A DNA stretch of 64,000 nt from Glycine soja (taxonomy: Eukaryota > Streptophyta > Magnoliopsida > Fabales > Fabaceae), in assembly GCF_004193775.1 (NCBI RefSeq), contig NC_041019.1, positions 31,356,034 to 31,420,033 of the forward strand, read 5' to 3'. Numbering within the stretch: position 1 is the first letter of the stretch; each line of letters begins with the position of its first letter. The position numbers and the translations under genes were made by a program. This document shows positions 34,375 to 46,307 of the stretch, piece after piece. The notes below the pieces were generated by a model. It was not told the DNA's origin. It saw only the letters and a list, made by a program, of their open reading frames with translations, and searched no databases.

Positions 34375-35490
34375 AGATATCATGATGTTTTGATGATGCC
34401 AAATAAAGGTGCTTCTTAAGTTTAATTCATGACAAGACTTCAAGAGATTCAAGATAAATGATCAAGTTGATCTCTAAAATCTTAGGAAGAAGTTTCCAAA
34501 TTGAAAAAGCAAAAGGTTTGGCCAAAGAATTTTATTTAAATCATTTTAAATTGAGATTTACTCTCTGGTAATCGATTACCAGTGACCAATATGCATTCTG
34601 AAAAGGTTTTAAATATTTTCGAAAGCATGTAATCGATTACACAAGGCTTGTAATCGATTACTAAAGGTTTTGAACGTTTTAAAAAAGCCATAAGAAATTT
34701 GAATTTAAATTTCAAGTTGTGTAATCGATTACAGTAAGTTGGTAATCGATTACAAGTGTTTAAATATTCAAATTTCAAATGAGAAGAGTCATAACTCTTT
34801 AGAAGTAACTGTGTAATCGATTACACCATTATGGTAATCGATTACTAGTGAGGAATTTTCTAAAATAACTCCCAAAAGTCACATATTTTCAAATGATTTT
34901 GAATGGCAATCAAAAGCCTATATATAGGTGACTTGGGACACGAATTTTGGAAGAGAGTTTTTCTGAACTGAAATGTCTTATCCTCTCAAAAAGGATTCCT
35001 TGGTTTGACACTTTCATATTCAATAAGGAATCTTGATTGATCTTAAATTGTAATATCCTTCTCTTAAAGAGAGAAACTTCTTCTTCTTCTTATTCAAAGG
35101 AAGTTGTTTAAGAGGTCGAGGGTCTCTTAAGTTATAAGGATTCCTAAACACAAGGGAAAGGTTGTCCCTGTGTGGTTCAGACTTTGTAAAAGGAGTTTTA
35201 CAAAGAGAGTGGAAAATCTCAAGTGGGTTGCTTGAGGACTAGACGTAGGCACGGGAAGTGGCCGAACCAGTATAAATCAAGTTTGCATTTCTCTCTTCCC
35301 TTAAACTTCTTTTATTTATTGCTATTTATATTTTGCTTTAAAGAAGTTTATTTTGAATTGTCTTTTGAGTAATTCATATTAAAGATGCATTGTTAATCTA
35401 AAAAGAGAGTGAAATTTTAATTGGGGAATAATTTTTGTATCTTAATTCAAACCCCCCCTTCTTAAGATAACTAAGGCCATTTGTCTAACA
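34375..35490 (+). repeat. 5' LTR of the Copia element
   Basis: 1116 bp, ends ttgtctaaca. It carries taatcgatta palindromes at about 34566, 34631, 34651, 34721, 34742, 34812 and 34835, and a TATA-like tatatata at 34919. Confidence 0.88.
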
Positions 35491-35492
35491 AG

Positions 35493-35505
35493 TGGTATCA
35501 AAGCC
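35493..35505 (+). other. Copia primer-binding site
   Basis: tggtatcaaagcc, two bases after the LTR; the initiator Met tRNA type with one change from tggtatcagagcc. Confidence 0.8.
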
Positions 35506-35544
35506 AGATTTCTTGTTTAAAGTTTAAAAACTTCAAGAATAGAT

Positions 35545-36474
35545 ATGGCCTCATCCAACTTTCCATTTCCTGAGGGAAATTCTATTAATAGGCCTCTTAT
35601 GTTCAATGGCGAGGGTTATCACTATTGGAAAACTCGAATGCAGATCTTTATTGAAGCCATAGATTTAAATATATGGGAAGCCATTGAAGTTGGTCCCTTT
35701 ATTCCTATAAAGGTAGTGGGAAATACAACTATAGAAAAACCAATAGAAGAATGGAATGATGATGAAAGAAGAAAGGTTCAATACAATTTAAAGGCCAAAA
35801 ATATAATCACTTCTGCATTAGGCATGGATGAATATTTTAGAGTCTCAAATTGTAAAAATGCAAAAGAAATATGGGATACATTGCAAGTAACCTATGAAGG
35901 CACAACTGATGTCAAGAGATCTAGAATAAATACTCTCACACATGAATATGAACTGTTCAGAATGTTTCAATATGAAACCATAGAAGATATGCAGAAGAGA
36001 TTTACTCATATAGTTAATCATCTTGCATCATTGGGAAAAATATTTCCTAATGAAGATCTTATTAACAAAGTGTTGAGATGTTTAAGCAGGCAATGACAAC
36101 CAAAAGTAACAACAATTGTAGAATCAAGAGATCTCACTAATATGTCTCTTGCCACTCTCTTTGGAAAACTTCAAGAACATGAAATGGAACTTATGAGACT
36201 CCATCAACATGAAGAGAATGATATAAAGAGAAAAGGAATAACACTCAGAGCCTCATCATCTTCTATTCAAGAAGAAAGTGACAAAGAGGACTTGACTGAA
36301 ATAGAAGAAGATGGTGATTTCATATTCTTTCTGAAGAGGTTCAATAAATTTCTGAGAAGCAAAAGAAATAAAAGGGAATCAAGCATCAATACAAAGAAGA
36401 AGATTCCTCCTCAGCCCCAAAATGCTATGAAAGCGATCAACCTGGCACATGAGATTCGATTGTCTTGTCTTTAA
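35545..36474 (+). pseudogene. Copia gag (UBN2 type)
   Basis: ATG at 35545 (MASSNFPFPEGNSINRP). Residues about 20-40 hold the typical opening FNGEGYHYWKTRMQIF. Later come EIWDTLQVTYEGTTDVKRSR and TLTHEYELFRM, the LTR-polyprotein gag core of Copia. One TGA at 36094-36096 is followed in the same frame by MSLATLFGKLQEHEMELMRL and an acidic tail ending at 36474. No CCHC zinc knuckle is visible. Apart from the single stop the frame is clean, so decay is recent or the protein was used until late. Confidence 0.85.
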
Positions 36475-37324
36475 AAGAAGAATGGAAAAATTCGACAAGA
36501 GTAATCTCAAAGAAAAGAAAGAAAAGAAAGCATAAATCACTTGGGAAGATAATGACAAATTCTTTAAGTGATTTAGAAAAATAAAATCATAAATTTGGGT
36601 CTCATGTTGAAAGACTATGAAAGCAGAGAAGAGCAAAGTTGATACATTGATGGAAATTTCTCCAAACACATGGCGGGAGATGCATAAGAGTTTATTCATA
36701 TTTCTCCCAAAGATAGTAAATATGTGATCTATGGAGACAACAAACAAAGGCCACTTGATCAACAAGCCCAACTAGTGGTATCAATGATACCGAAAAGGTC
36801 ACTTGTCTTTGATTAATTACTTTTGATTATTTTTTGCCTATGATTGTTAACTCTTGATTGAATATTGATGCTTGTTTTCTGCTTAAATGTTGATTGTCTT
36901 TGATGATTTTTTTGAATGAGTTTTTGATTGTAAGTATTTGATTGTGTTTTTGATTGATGTGTTATTGTGTTTTGATTTTGCTTGATTAATATTGTATGCT
37001 TGTTAGTATAATTGATTGATAGAGTTAGATGATCAATTACACAAGAACAGGTAGCCTGTAATCGATTACAAATCCCTGTAATCAATTACCAGTAGGCAAT
37101 ATGGTCCTATAATCGATTACGAAGCCCTATAATTGATTACCATTCATCCTCCACTATAAATAATATGCGTTTCAAACGTTGCAGCCACAAAACTCTCGAT
37201 TGTGGCGCCCCCTTTTCTCCTAAACTTCAAATCCTCATATCTTCTTCGTTTCTTAACCAAATCACGTCCCACAAAGCCCAAACTTCATCATTTTCAATCC
37301 TCGTTTGGTTCCACTGATTGAAAT
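36475..37324 (+). other. Copia internal spacer rich in ttgatt words
   Basis: Without recognisable coding. 36800-37030 is a T-rich run of ttgatt/gattgt words. At about 37152 there is a TATA-like tataaata 170 bp before the next ORF. Two taatcgatta words lie near 37060-37120, as in the LTRs. Confidence 0.5.
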
Positions 37325-38486
37325 ATGCAAAAACTTCCTCAAATGGCTGAATCAATGAAAAAGCGAAAGGGCTTTTCCACCACCACCGCCGCTGCTGGCC
37401 ATCGATGCCACAGGCCATCTAGAGCACCCACAACACCAGTTCCTCCTTCCTTGTCATCTCCATGATCATCTACTCTATTTTCTTCAAATGATCAACATCT
37501 ATGGTACTCTTCTCAATTTTCTACTAGAATCATATTAGACCCTAAGTACCTAGACATAGATTTCTTTGATGATGAGACATTTGACTGCTATCAAGTATTT
37601 CAAAACTTTGGCTTAGTTGATTTTATGTCTTTAAAGTTGCCTTATTATCCTGAACTAGTTAGAGTCTTTTACAATAACTTAAGAATTCAGGATAGTACAC
37701 TTTACTCTGAGGTGCATGGTATTCCTATTGTCATTGATCAATCTCTGTTTTTCTCATTGACTAAATTCCCTAGTCAAGGTGTTCCTTTTGAGGGCACTGT
37801 TGTTGATGACTGGAAGTTTGATTATTTGAGTCATGATGCTCGTTGTATGGTTTGTAATGACTGGCAGATTGCTTGCTGGGTCATTAACCTTTGATTGCCG
37901 CATCATGCACTACATGATTGTTAGAATTTTGGTACCCCGTTCATCTAATCTTGCTTAAGCCTCTGAGGAGGACTTGATTTTGATGTGGGCTTTTCTTACC
38001 GGTTGTCAGATTGACTGGGCCCACTTGGTTAGGTACTGAATGCATAAGGCATTACAGGTCAATGCACCTTTTCCTTATCCTCAGTTGGTCACTCTTTTTC
38101 TTCATCACTTCCAAATTCCTTTGGATGCTGAACCTTTTGTTCAAGTTAAGAGGTCTTTTGCAATTGGTGCTCGAGCGGTAACTTATTTTGGGTACCGTAA
38201 GGATATTGATGGACAGTGGATTAGGAAACAATATTTACCACCACCTATTCCTGACGAGCGTACTCGGTCTTCTCCTCCACAGAGAGATGCTTCCTCTACT
38301 CTTATGCATGAAGTCCTTTCTGAGCTACGTGGCCTTCGAGCGTTCGTAGGTGACCATTTGGATGCCATGGATAGTTGCCTGGATGCCATGGATGCTTGTT
38401 TTGAAGGCATGGATACATGGATGACTCAGCTTGAAGACGACATGGGTTTCATTCATCGTTGCTTCAATCCACCAGCTGCCCCATAG
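37325..38486 (+). pseudogene. Extra ORF of the Copia element (plant-transposon-protein-like)
   Basis: Starts MQKLPQMAESMKKRKGFST; one TGA near 37464; then YLDIDFFDDETFDCYQVFQ, LPYYPELVRVFYNNLRIQ and FFSLTKFPSQG, which resembles the 'putative plant transposon protein' domain common in legumes. A frameshift near 37890 moves the continuation (LTFDCRIMHYMIVRILV, LMWAFLTGCQIDWAHLVRY) to another frame with two more stops. The part 38040-38486 is open and ends in a repetitive coiled-coil-like tail (LDAMDSCLDAMDACFEGMD). Its role is unknown. It takes the place where pol or an envelope-like ORF would be. Confidence 0.6.
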
Positions 38487-38827
38487 TTCTTTCTAGTAGT
38501 TCTTTATTTCAGCCATGTATTTGGCTTTTATTGTTTTAGTTATGGTTAACTTGCACTTTTATTACTATTTCTAGACTTTGAATTGATTAGTTAAGACTTT
38601 GTGGCATTTGTTTCAGTTTATGACTGACTTTGTTTACTATTGATTGTTTTCCTTAGTTCTTTTCCTTATACGTTGTTGGCTTTTTGATGTTGCCAAAGGG
38701 GGAGAGAACATGGGTTAGAAATCATTAACTTAGGCGTAAATTCCAAAAGATAGGGGGAGTACGGGTTATGTGTATGCGCTATCAACTTGTATATAGTTTA
38801 TCTTGATTTCAGGATATTGTCATCATC

Positions 38828-38841
38828 AAAAAGGGGGAGAT
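38828..38841 (+). other. Copia polypurine tract
   Basis: aaaaagggggagat directly before the 3' LTR. Two similar gggggag words lie upstream at about 38699 and 38752. Confidence 0.8.
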
Positions 38842-41073
38842 TGTAGAAGCAAGATATCATGATGTTTTGATGATGCCAAGGAAAGGTTCTTCTTAAGTTT
38901 AATTCATGACAAGACTTTAAGAGATTCAAGATAAATGATCAAGTTGATCTCTAGAATCTTAGGAAGAAGTTTCCAAATTAAAAAAGCAAAAGGTTTGGCC
39001 AAAGAATTTTATCTAAATCATTTTAAATTGAGATTTACTCTCTGGTTATTGATTACTAGAGGATGTAATCGATTACCAGTGACCAATTTGCTTTCTGAAA
39101 AGGATTTAAAAGGTTTTAAATATTTTCGAAAGCATGTAATTTATTACTAAAGATTTTGAACATTTTAAAACAACCATAAGAAATTTGAATTTAAATTTCA
39201 AGTTGTGTAATCGATTACAGTGTAGATGCAATTGGCTTTGATGTTTTGATGATGATCATGATGATGTGTTGCAATTGATGCAAATGGGCTTTTCAAGATT
39301 AAAATTCAAGACAATACTTCAAGATTACAAGTCACAACATCAAGATGATCACTAGAATATTAGGAAGGGAATTCCTAATTGAATTAGCAAAGGTTTGGCC
39401 AAGTGATTTAAAATAAAAAGTGTTTCTCAAAGGTTTTACTCTCTGGTAATCGATTACCAGAGGATGTAATCGATTTCCAGTGGCCAAATACGTTTTATAA
39501 CAGCTATAAAAATTTGAATTCGAAATTTTAAAAGCTGTAATCGATTACACAATTTTGGTAATCGATTACCAGCAGTTAGTAAATGTTTTAATTCAAATTT
39601 TAAAAGCTGTAATCGATTACACAATTACTGTAATCGATTACCAGACAGGATTTTCAGAAAAATAATTTCAAGAGTCACAACTTTTCAAAGGCTTTACTCA
39701 TGACCACCAATGGTCTATATATATGTGACTTAAACACGAAATTGCTCAGAGTTTTTCAGAACAAAAAAAGTGTTTATCCTCTCAAAGAGCAAATTCATTT
39801 TATCCTCTTAAGAATTCCTTGGCCAATTCAATTGCAATTCATTAAGGAATTATTTGAGTGCTCAATCTGTAAAATCCATCTCTTTCTAGAGAGATTTGTT
39901 CCTCTTCTTCTTCTCATTTTCTAAGGGATTAAGAGACTGTGAGTCTCTTGTTGTAAAGGATCTCTAAACACAAAGGAAGGATTGTCCTTGTGTGTTTAGA
40001 ACTTGTAAAAGGAATTTACAAGATAGTGGAACTCTCAAGCGGGTTGCTTGGGGACTGGACGTAGGCACAAGGGTGTGGCCGAACCAGTATAAAACTGAGT
40101 TTGCATTTTCTCTTCCCTTAATCTCCTTTATTTATTATTGCTTTATATTCATATTCAAGTTGCTTCATTTGAATTAATATTTAAGAAGATTGTCATTAAG
40201 GGAATTCATAACTTGAGTAAAAAGTGAAATAGATTTTTAATTAGGGGAAACAGTTTGGAATATCTTAATTCAACCCCCCCTTCTTAAGATATCTGAGGCC
40301 ACTTGTCTAACATACAGTAAGTTGGTAATCGATTACCAATGTTTAAATATTCAAATTTCAAATGAGAAGAGTCATAACTCTTTAGAAGTAACTGTGTAAT
40401 CGATTACACCATTATGGTAATCGATTACCAGTGAGGAATTTTCTAAAATAACTCCCAACAGTCACATCTTTTCAAATGATTTTGAATGGCCATCAAAGGC
40501 CTATATATAGGTGACTTGGGACACAATTTTTGGAAGAGAGTTTTTCTGAACTAAAATGTCTTATCCTCTCAAAAAGGATTCCATGGTCTAACACTTGCAT
40601 ATTCAATAAGGAATCTTGATTGATCTTCAATTGTAATATGCTTCTCTTAAAGAGAGAAACTTCTTCTTCTTATTATTCAAAGGAAATTGTTTAAGAGGTC
40701 GAGGGTCTTTGAAGTTATAAGGATTCCTGAACACAAGGGAAGGGTTGTCCATGTATGGTTCAGACTTTGTAAAAGAAGTTTTACAAAGAGAGTGGAAAAT
40801 CTCAAGTGGATTGCTTGAGGACTGGACGTAGGCATGGGAAGTGGCCGAACCAGTATAAATCAAGTTTGCATTTCTCTCTTCCCTCAAACTTCTTTTATTT
40901 ATTTCTATTTATCTTTTGCTTTAAAAAAGTTTATTTTGAATTGTCTTTTGAGTAATTCATATTAAGGATGCATTGCTAATCCAAAAGGAGAGAGTGAAAT
41001 TTTAATTGGGGAATAATTTTTGTATCTTAATTCAACCCCCCTTCTTAAGATAACTGAAGCCATTTGTCTAACA
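38842..41073 (+). repeat. 3' LTR of the Copia element, interrupted
   Basis: tgtagaagcaag ... ttgtctaaca. Without the insertion at 39221-40312 and its extra 5-bp duplication it is 1135 bp, close to the 1116 bp of the 5' LTR. Confidence 0.88.
39221..40312 (+). mobile_element. Solo Copia-type LTR inside the Copia 3' LTR
   Basis: 1092 bp, tgtagatgcaattgg ... cttgtctaaca, with perfect duplication tacag (39216-39220, 40313-40317). It is of the same class as its host LTR but a different subfamily, closer to the solo LTR at 24971-26039. Confidence 0.93.
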
Positions 41074-41868
41074 AGGATCATTAAATGTTTTGATCAAGAA
41101 TGCGAAAGATACCAAAAGGAGGGATAAATGGGTCTTTTTATTGAGTTTCTTGACCCCTAGCTCACCGAGGCTAGCCTCTGGCTCGCTTGGGCCACCAATA
41201 GACTTTCATGTTAAGTAACCAGCTCGCCTAGGCGAGCCAGTTGCTTCATGGCTAAGTCTCAGCTCACTTGGGCGAGCTGCCATGGTCCCGAATGCTTGTT
41301 TTTCCTATAAATATGCATGAAGGGAGGCTGATCAAGGGGTTCCAAGGGTCAGAAGGTGAGGGAATTGAGAGAAGAGAGAAAGAAGAAGAAAGAAAGAAGA
41401 GGAAACAAGGCCGAGGCACTACCGAATCGCGACTACGATCATTCCTTACTTTGTTTCTTGTTCTGTGTTCTTTGTGCGATCGTCGGTTAGTTTTATTTTT
41501 GAGGATTGAATGTGATTTATGTACCCTTAGGGGTCCCCCTTATTATTATGTGCACATTAATCATCTCCATCTATCATCGGCGATCTCATTTTTCTTTGTA
41601 AAGTTCAATCTTAACCGATCACTAGTGTTGTAAAATTATCTTTAAAAAGATTGAAAGTTAATAAACAAAACCAAGATAAGACCAACTCATAACTAACTTC
41701 TTTTTATCAAATATCACTTGAGATCGTTTCAAGGTCCAACACCTTAACTATTCTCTCCACTTTTCAAAAATTTAAAATAACATTTCAAGGTCCAACGTCT
41801 TAAACGACTCTTTGTTCACAACTATAATGAACCTTTCAAAAACATAAAATCAATTTAACACACAAACC

Positions 41869-43380
41869 GCTTGAATTAATTATTAATGTGTCTTGACAAA
41901 TTAAAATGTATCCTTCTTAATATTACTAGATTCAATTAGGCTTTACTACTTAGTTATGAGAAAGTAAAAAACAGAAACAATAACTTAGACAAAAGTAAAG
42001 CGGAAATAAAAAGTACACAGCGGAAAGATAAAGAGTGTAGGGAAGAAGAAGACAAACACGATATTTATACTGGTTCGGCCACAACCCGTGCCTACGTCCA
42101 GTCCCTAAGCAACCACCGGTTCTTGAGATTTCCAATAACCTTGTAAAATCCTTTACAAGCAAAGATCCACAAGGGATGTACCCTCCCTTGTTCTCTTTGA
42201 ACAACCAAGTGGATGTACCCTCCACTTGAACTGATCCACAAGAGATGTACCCTCTCTTGTTCTCAGTATTACAATCCAAGTAGATGTACCCTCTACTTGT
42301 ACCACAAAGGATGTACCCTCCAATGTGTTAAGACAAAGAATTCTTAGGCGGTTAGTCCCTTGAATCTTTGTAAAGGGGATACAAAAGATATCTCAGGCGG
42401 TTAGTCCTTTGAAATCTTTTGTAAGAAACAGAAGATATCTCAGGCGGTTAGTCCTTTGAAATCTTTTTTCAGGAGGGAGAAGGAAAGAAGAAGAAGAATA
42501 GCACAAGTTTTTGATCAATGAACTTTTCTTGAAAGAGAAAGTATTGAACAAAAACTTTTAGAAAGATGAAGAGAAATGAATGAAAGAAATTTGTTATGCA
42601 TTCTTGAAATTCATGCCATGGTCACATATTTATAGTCATTTGATGACTCAAGTTAAAAGTTGTGACTCTTGGCAATTTCTTCAAAACTAGTCACTTCAAG
42701 AGTTGTGACTTATGTGAAAACTAGTCACTTAAAAGTTGTGACTCTTAAAAAATCTTCAGAAAACTAGTCACTTTAAGAATTGTGACTTTTGGTAATTTAT
42801 TTTTCAAAGTAAGTCACTGGTAATCGATTACCATCATAGTGTAATCGATTACACATCAACAGATGTGACTCTTCATGTTTAAATTTAAAAATCAAAATGT
42901 TTAGAAACACTGGTATCGATTACAAGTATTGTGTAATCGATTACACAAGTTTGAAATGATTTGAAAATGTTTCATCACAAGTTGTGACTCTTGAAATTTG
43001 AAATCTAACGTTTTAAAACATTGGTAATCGATTATATGATTATGGTAATTGTTTACAGCTTTGTAAATCAGTTTGAAAACAATGTTGGCTACTAGTAATC
43101 AATTACTACCTTCTGGTAATCGATTACCAGAGAGTAAAACTCTTTGGTAAAATTTTTCTTTTGAAAATTCTTTTGAACAAAATTGTGCTATTCAATAGTT
43201 TTTGAAAAACTCTTTTAATACTTATCTTGATTGAGTCTTCTCTTGATTCTTGAATCTTGAATCTTGATCTTGATTATTCTTGAATCTTGAATCTTGAATC
43301 TTGATCTTGATTCTTGAAACTTATTTGACTCTGGATTCTTTGGCATCGTCAAAATAATCTTGGAAGGCATTGCTTCCACA
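41869..43380 (-). mobile_element. Solo Copia-type LTR, left end trimmed
   Basis: About 1.5 kb and collinear with 44642-46307. The right end is gcttccaca at 43380, followed by aaacc (43381-43385); the left flank also ends in aaacc (41864-41868). The first 40 or so bases of the LTR (tgttggatc...) are missing, so the left junction reads aaaccgcttgaatt. It has a row of small hairpins (42140-42299), taatcgatta words (42821-43130) and a ttgaatc/ttgatct low-complexity tract (43226-43325). Confidence 0.72.
42140..42299 (-). repeat. Array of small hairpins with shared loop
   Basis: After a hairpin at 42140-42159 (cttgtaaa / tttacaag), four hairpins share the 9-nt loop atgtaccct but have different, fully paired stems: caaggg/cccttg (42170-42190), caagtgg/ccacttg (42206-42228), caagag/ctcttg (42239-42259), caagtag/ctacttg (42277-42299). 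A fifth unit at 42303-42325 has the loop but a broken stem. See findings. Confidence 0.85.
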
Positions 43381-44641
43381 AAACCTTCAGACTTAAAGAA
43401 CTACGTAGGTCTAAATTCCTCATCGAACTTGAGGATACGTAGGTGCAAGGGCAACACCCTTGTCGACCCCAAAAAAATAAAGAAACATAAAAAGGGAAAA
43501 TACATAATTCTGAAGTCACGTTACGCACACTCGATAAAAGGTTGTCGTCTGTCATACCCTAATTTCATCTGGGGACCATTGTTTGGTGGCATGCAACCTT
43601 CGATTGACCGCCTCGAGGTACTTAACACCCATTATTAGGTAATCCGTAAAGTTCCGCGATATTACAGAAGTAAAAAACAAGCATTGTTGCGCAATCCGTA
43701 AAGTTCCGCAACATTCCAGAAGTCAAAAAGAGCATTGTTGCGTAATCCGTAAAGTTTCACAACATTCCGGAAAGAAAATGGATCTCGTTACGGAGTCCGT
43801 AAAGTTTCGTGAGATATCAAAAAGAAAACAGCCAAAAACACAAAAATAGGGGTGAACTTATCAAGATAGGGGTGTAAATAGAAATTTGAATCTAGGCCCG
43901 AAGTTGGGTTGCTTAAAGAGGAAGCAACTGGGCGGCAAGCTCCTCCATGTTTTTGAAAAATGGTTTTCGGGGCTCCCGTGGCTTCCGTAATGCTTCCGTA
44001 AAATTTCCGAAAACCTTGGGTAAGCATATTTCACTTAACATGGGTGAAAGGGAAGAGAAAAAAATATGAAAATCAAATCCAAAACACTTCCGTAAGGCTT
44101 CCGTAACTTTTTCGTAAAGTACGAAAAGGAGTGTGAACTTAGTAATTCGGGTGCGCTTAGAAAGCTTCCTCAAGAAGCCTCTAGGCGGCAAGCACCTCCC
44201 TTTTTCCCTATAAATAGGGGAGGGGGCTGTTTCAAAAATATTCATGACCCCTAAGCTATGCCTTTCGGCTATTTTGGGCAAAAAAACACGTTTTCGTGAA
44301 GAAAAATCGAGTCGAAGTGCTTCCATAACGCTTCTGTAACGCTTCCGTAAGCGATTCTGTGGAAATTCTTCATCGTTCTTCACCGTTCTTCGTCGTTCTT
44401 CGGTCTTCAACCGGTAAGTTCCCGAAATCGAATCTTTCAATTCATTCTATGCACCCTTAGTGGTCCATACTTGTTTTATGTACTTTCACTTTCAGTTCGC
44501 TTACTTTCAGTTTTCTTTTCTTCCATTTTTAACATGCTTTAACCGTTTATTTAAGCCGTTTTCTCACCTAATAAATGATAAAATGAATTTCAACCGATCA
44601 TTTGTGTTGTAATCTCGTTTAATCACTGTTAAAACAAAATC

Positions 44642-46307
44642 TGTTGGATCAAGTGGCCTCAGAATAATTAAGAAGGGGGGGTTGAATTAATTATTCCTAA
44701 ACCTTTACTAATTAAAAATTACTCTTTTAAGGCTTTTACTAAATTGTTAACAGAATGAGGAGTAGAAGAGAAACTTAACAGAAAGTAAAAGCGGAAATTA
44801 AATGCACAACGAAAATTAAAAGAGTAGGGAAGAAGGAGACAAACACACAAGAGTTTTTATATTGGTTCGGCAACAACCCGTGCCTACATCCAGTCTCCAA
44901 GCGACCTGCGGTCCTTGAGATTTCTTTCAACCTTGTAAAAATCCTTTTACAAGCAAACATCCACAAGGGATGTACCCTCCCTTGTTCTCTTTGAACCTAG
45001 TGGATGTACCCTCCACTAGAACTGATCCACAAGAGATGTACCCTCTCTTCTCAGTCAAACCCAAGTAGATGTACCCTCTACTTGTACCACAAAGGATGTA
45101 CCCTCCAATGTGTTAAGACAAAGATCTCAGGCTGTTAAACCTTTGACACTTTGTGAATGGGGATACAAAAGAATTCTCAGGCGGTTAGTCCTTTGAACAA
45201 TTTTGTATTAGGGAAAGGGAAGAATCAAAAGAATTCTCAGACTGTGTCATTTTGAATTCTTTGACAAGGGAGAAGGGAGACACAAAATAATTTAGGCGGT
45301 TAGTCCTTTGTTCTTTTGGAAAAGGGAGAAGAGAGACACAAAAATAATTCAGGCGATTAATCCTTGGCGAATTCTTTTTGGCAAAGGGAGAAGAGAAGAA
45401 AAGAATGAATAGCACAAGTTTCCAAGGTTTAGAAAACCAGAAAACTTTGAAAAGCTTTTGGTACAAAGAAGAAGAAGTTCAAAGAGATTCAAGGCTTGTA
45501 AAGGATTGTATGAATTAGTGTTCAAGATACTTGAAATGCAAAACAAAGCCTTGCTTTTATAGACTCTTCATGTCTGGCCAGGAGGACAATTTAGAAAAGT
45601 TATAACTTTTAGAAAAACTTAAAACCGATTTGAAAAAGTCAAAAAACCTTTTGAAGAGTTACATCTTTTGATTTATTGAGAAACAATCACTGGTAATCGA
45701 TTACCAAATCAGTGTAATCGATTACACAAGGCTTTTATGTGAAAGGATGTGACTCTTCACATTTGAATTTGAATTTCAACGTTCAAAGGCACTGGTAATC
45801 GATTACCAAAACATTGTAATCGATTACAGCTTTTTGAAATTAATTGGAACATTGTAAATTCAATTTGAAAACTTTTTCAAATCCATTTTGCTACTGGTAA
45901 TCGATTACAGCAATCTGGTAATCGATTACCAGAGAGTAAAACTCTTTGGTAAACATGTTTTGAGAAAAATCATGTGCTACTCAATTTTTGAGAAAAACTT
46001 TTCATACTTATCTTTTTGATTAAGCCTTCTCTTGATTCTTGAATCTTGAGTCTTGAATCTTGATCTTGATTCTTGAGATCTTGAACCTTGAATCTTTGAT
46101 TCTTGACTTTTAACTTTCCTCTTGAGTCTTGAATTCTTCTTGATTCTATCTTGAACTCTTGAATTGTTCTTGATTCACTTGAGTTGTTCTTTGATTGATC
46201 TTTGAGCTTTTTGTCATCACCTTTGTCATCATCTTTTGTTATCATTATTGTTATCATAAAAACACCTTTGAATCACCTTTGATTCACCATGAAGCATTGC
46301 TTCTACA
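44642..46307 (-). mobile_element. Solo Copia-type LTR inside the solo Tat LTR
   Basis: 1666 bp, tgttggatcaag ... gcttctaca, with perfect duplication aaatc (44637-44641, 46308-46312). It is of the same subfamily as 41869-43380 and contains the hairpin array at 44964-45084. Confidence 0.93.
44964..45084 (-). repeat. Second hairpin array with the same loop
   Basis: Loop atgtaccct four times. Stems: caaggg/cccttg (44964-44984), ctagtgg/ccactag (44997-45019), caagag/ctcttc (45030-45050, outer pair lost), caagtag/ctacttg (45062-45084). At the second hairpin both sides changed compared with the first array (a to t on the left, t to a on the right). Confidence 0.85.

Larger units (their letters stand above)
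34375..41073 (+). mobile_element. Non-autonomous Ty1/Copia element (gag plus extra ORF, no pol)
   Basis: LTRs 34375-35490 and 38842-41073 (the second interrupted by 39221-40312), PBS for initiator Met tRNA (35493-35505) and polypurine tract (38828-38841). The interior has gag (35545-36474) and a second ORF (37325-38486) with a plant-transposon-protein look, but no protease, integrase or reverse transcriptase. The LTR start has lost its TG: ag/tagaagc at the left against tgtagaagc at 38842. The flanks fit a duplication aggat with a 5-bp loss at the left junction. Confidence 0.85.

Noticed and set aside
41950..42279. Minus-strand frame across the LTR hairpin array
   Set aside because: Considered as an explanation for the conserved loops, but the frame is not kept in the sister LTR and stem changes ignore codon positions.
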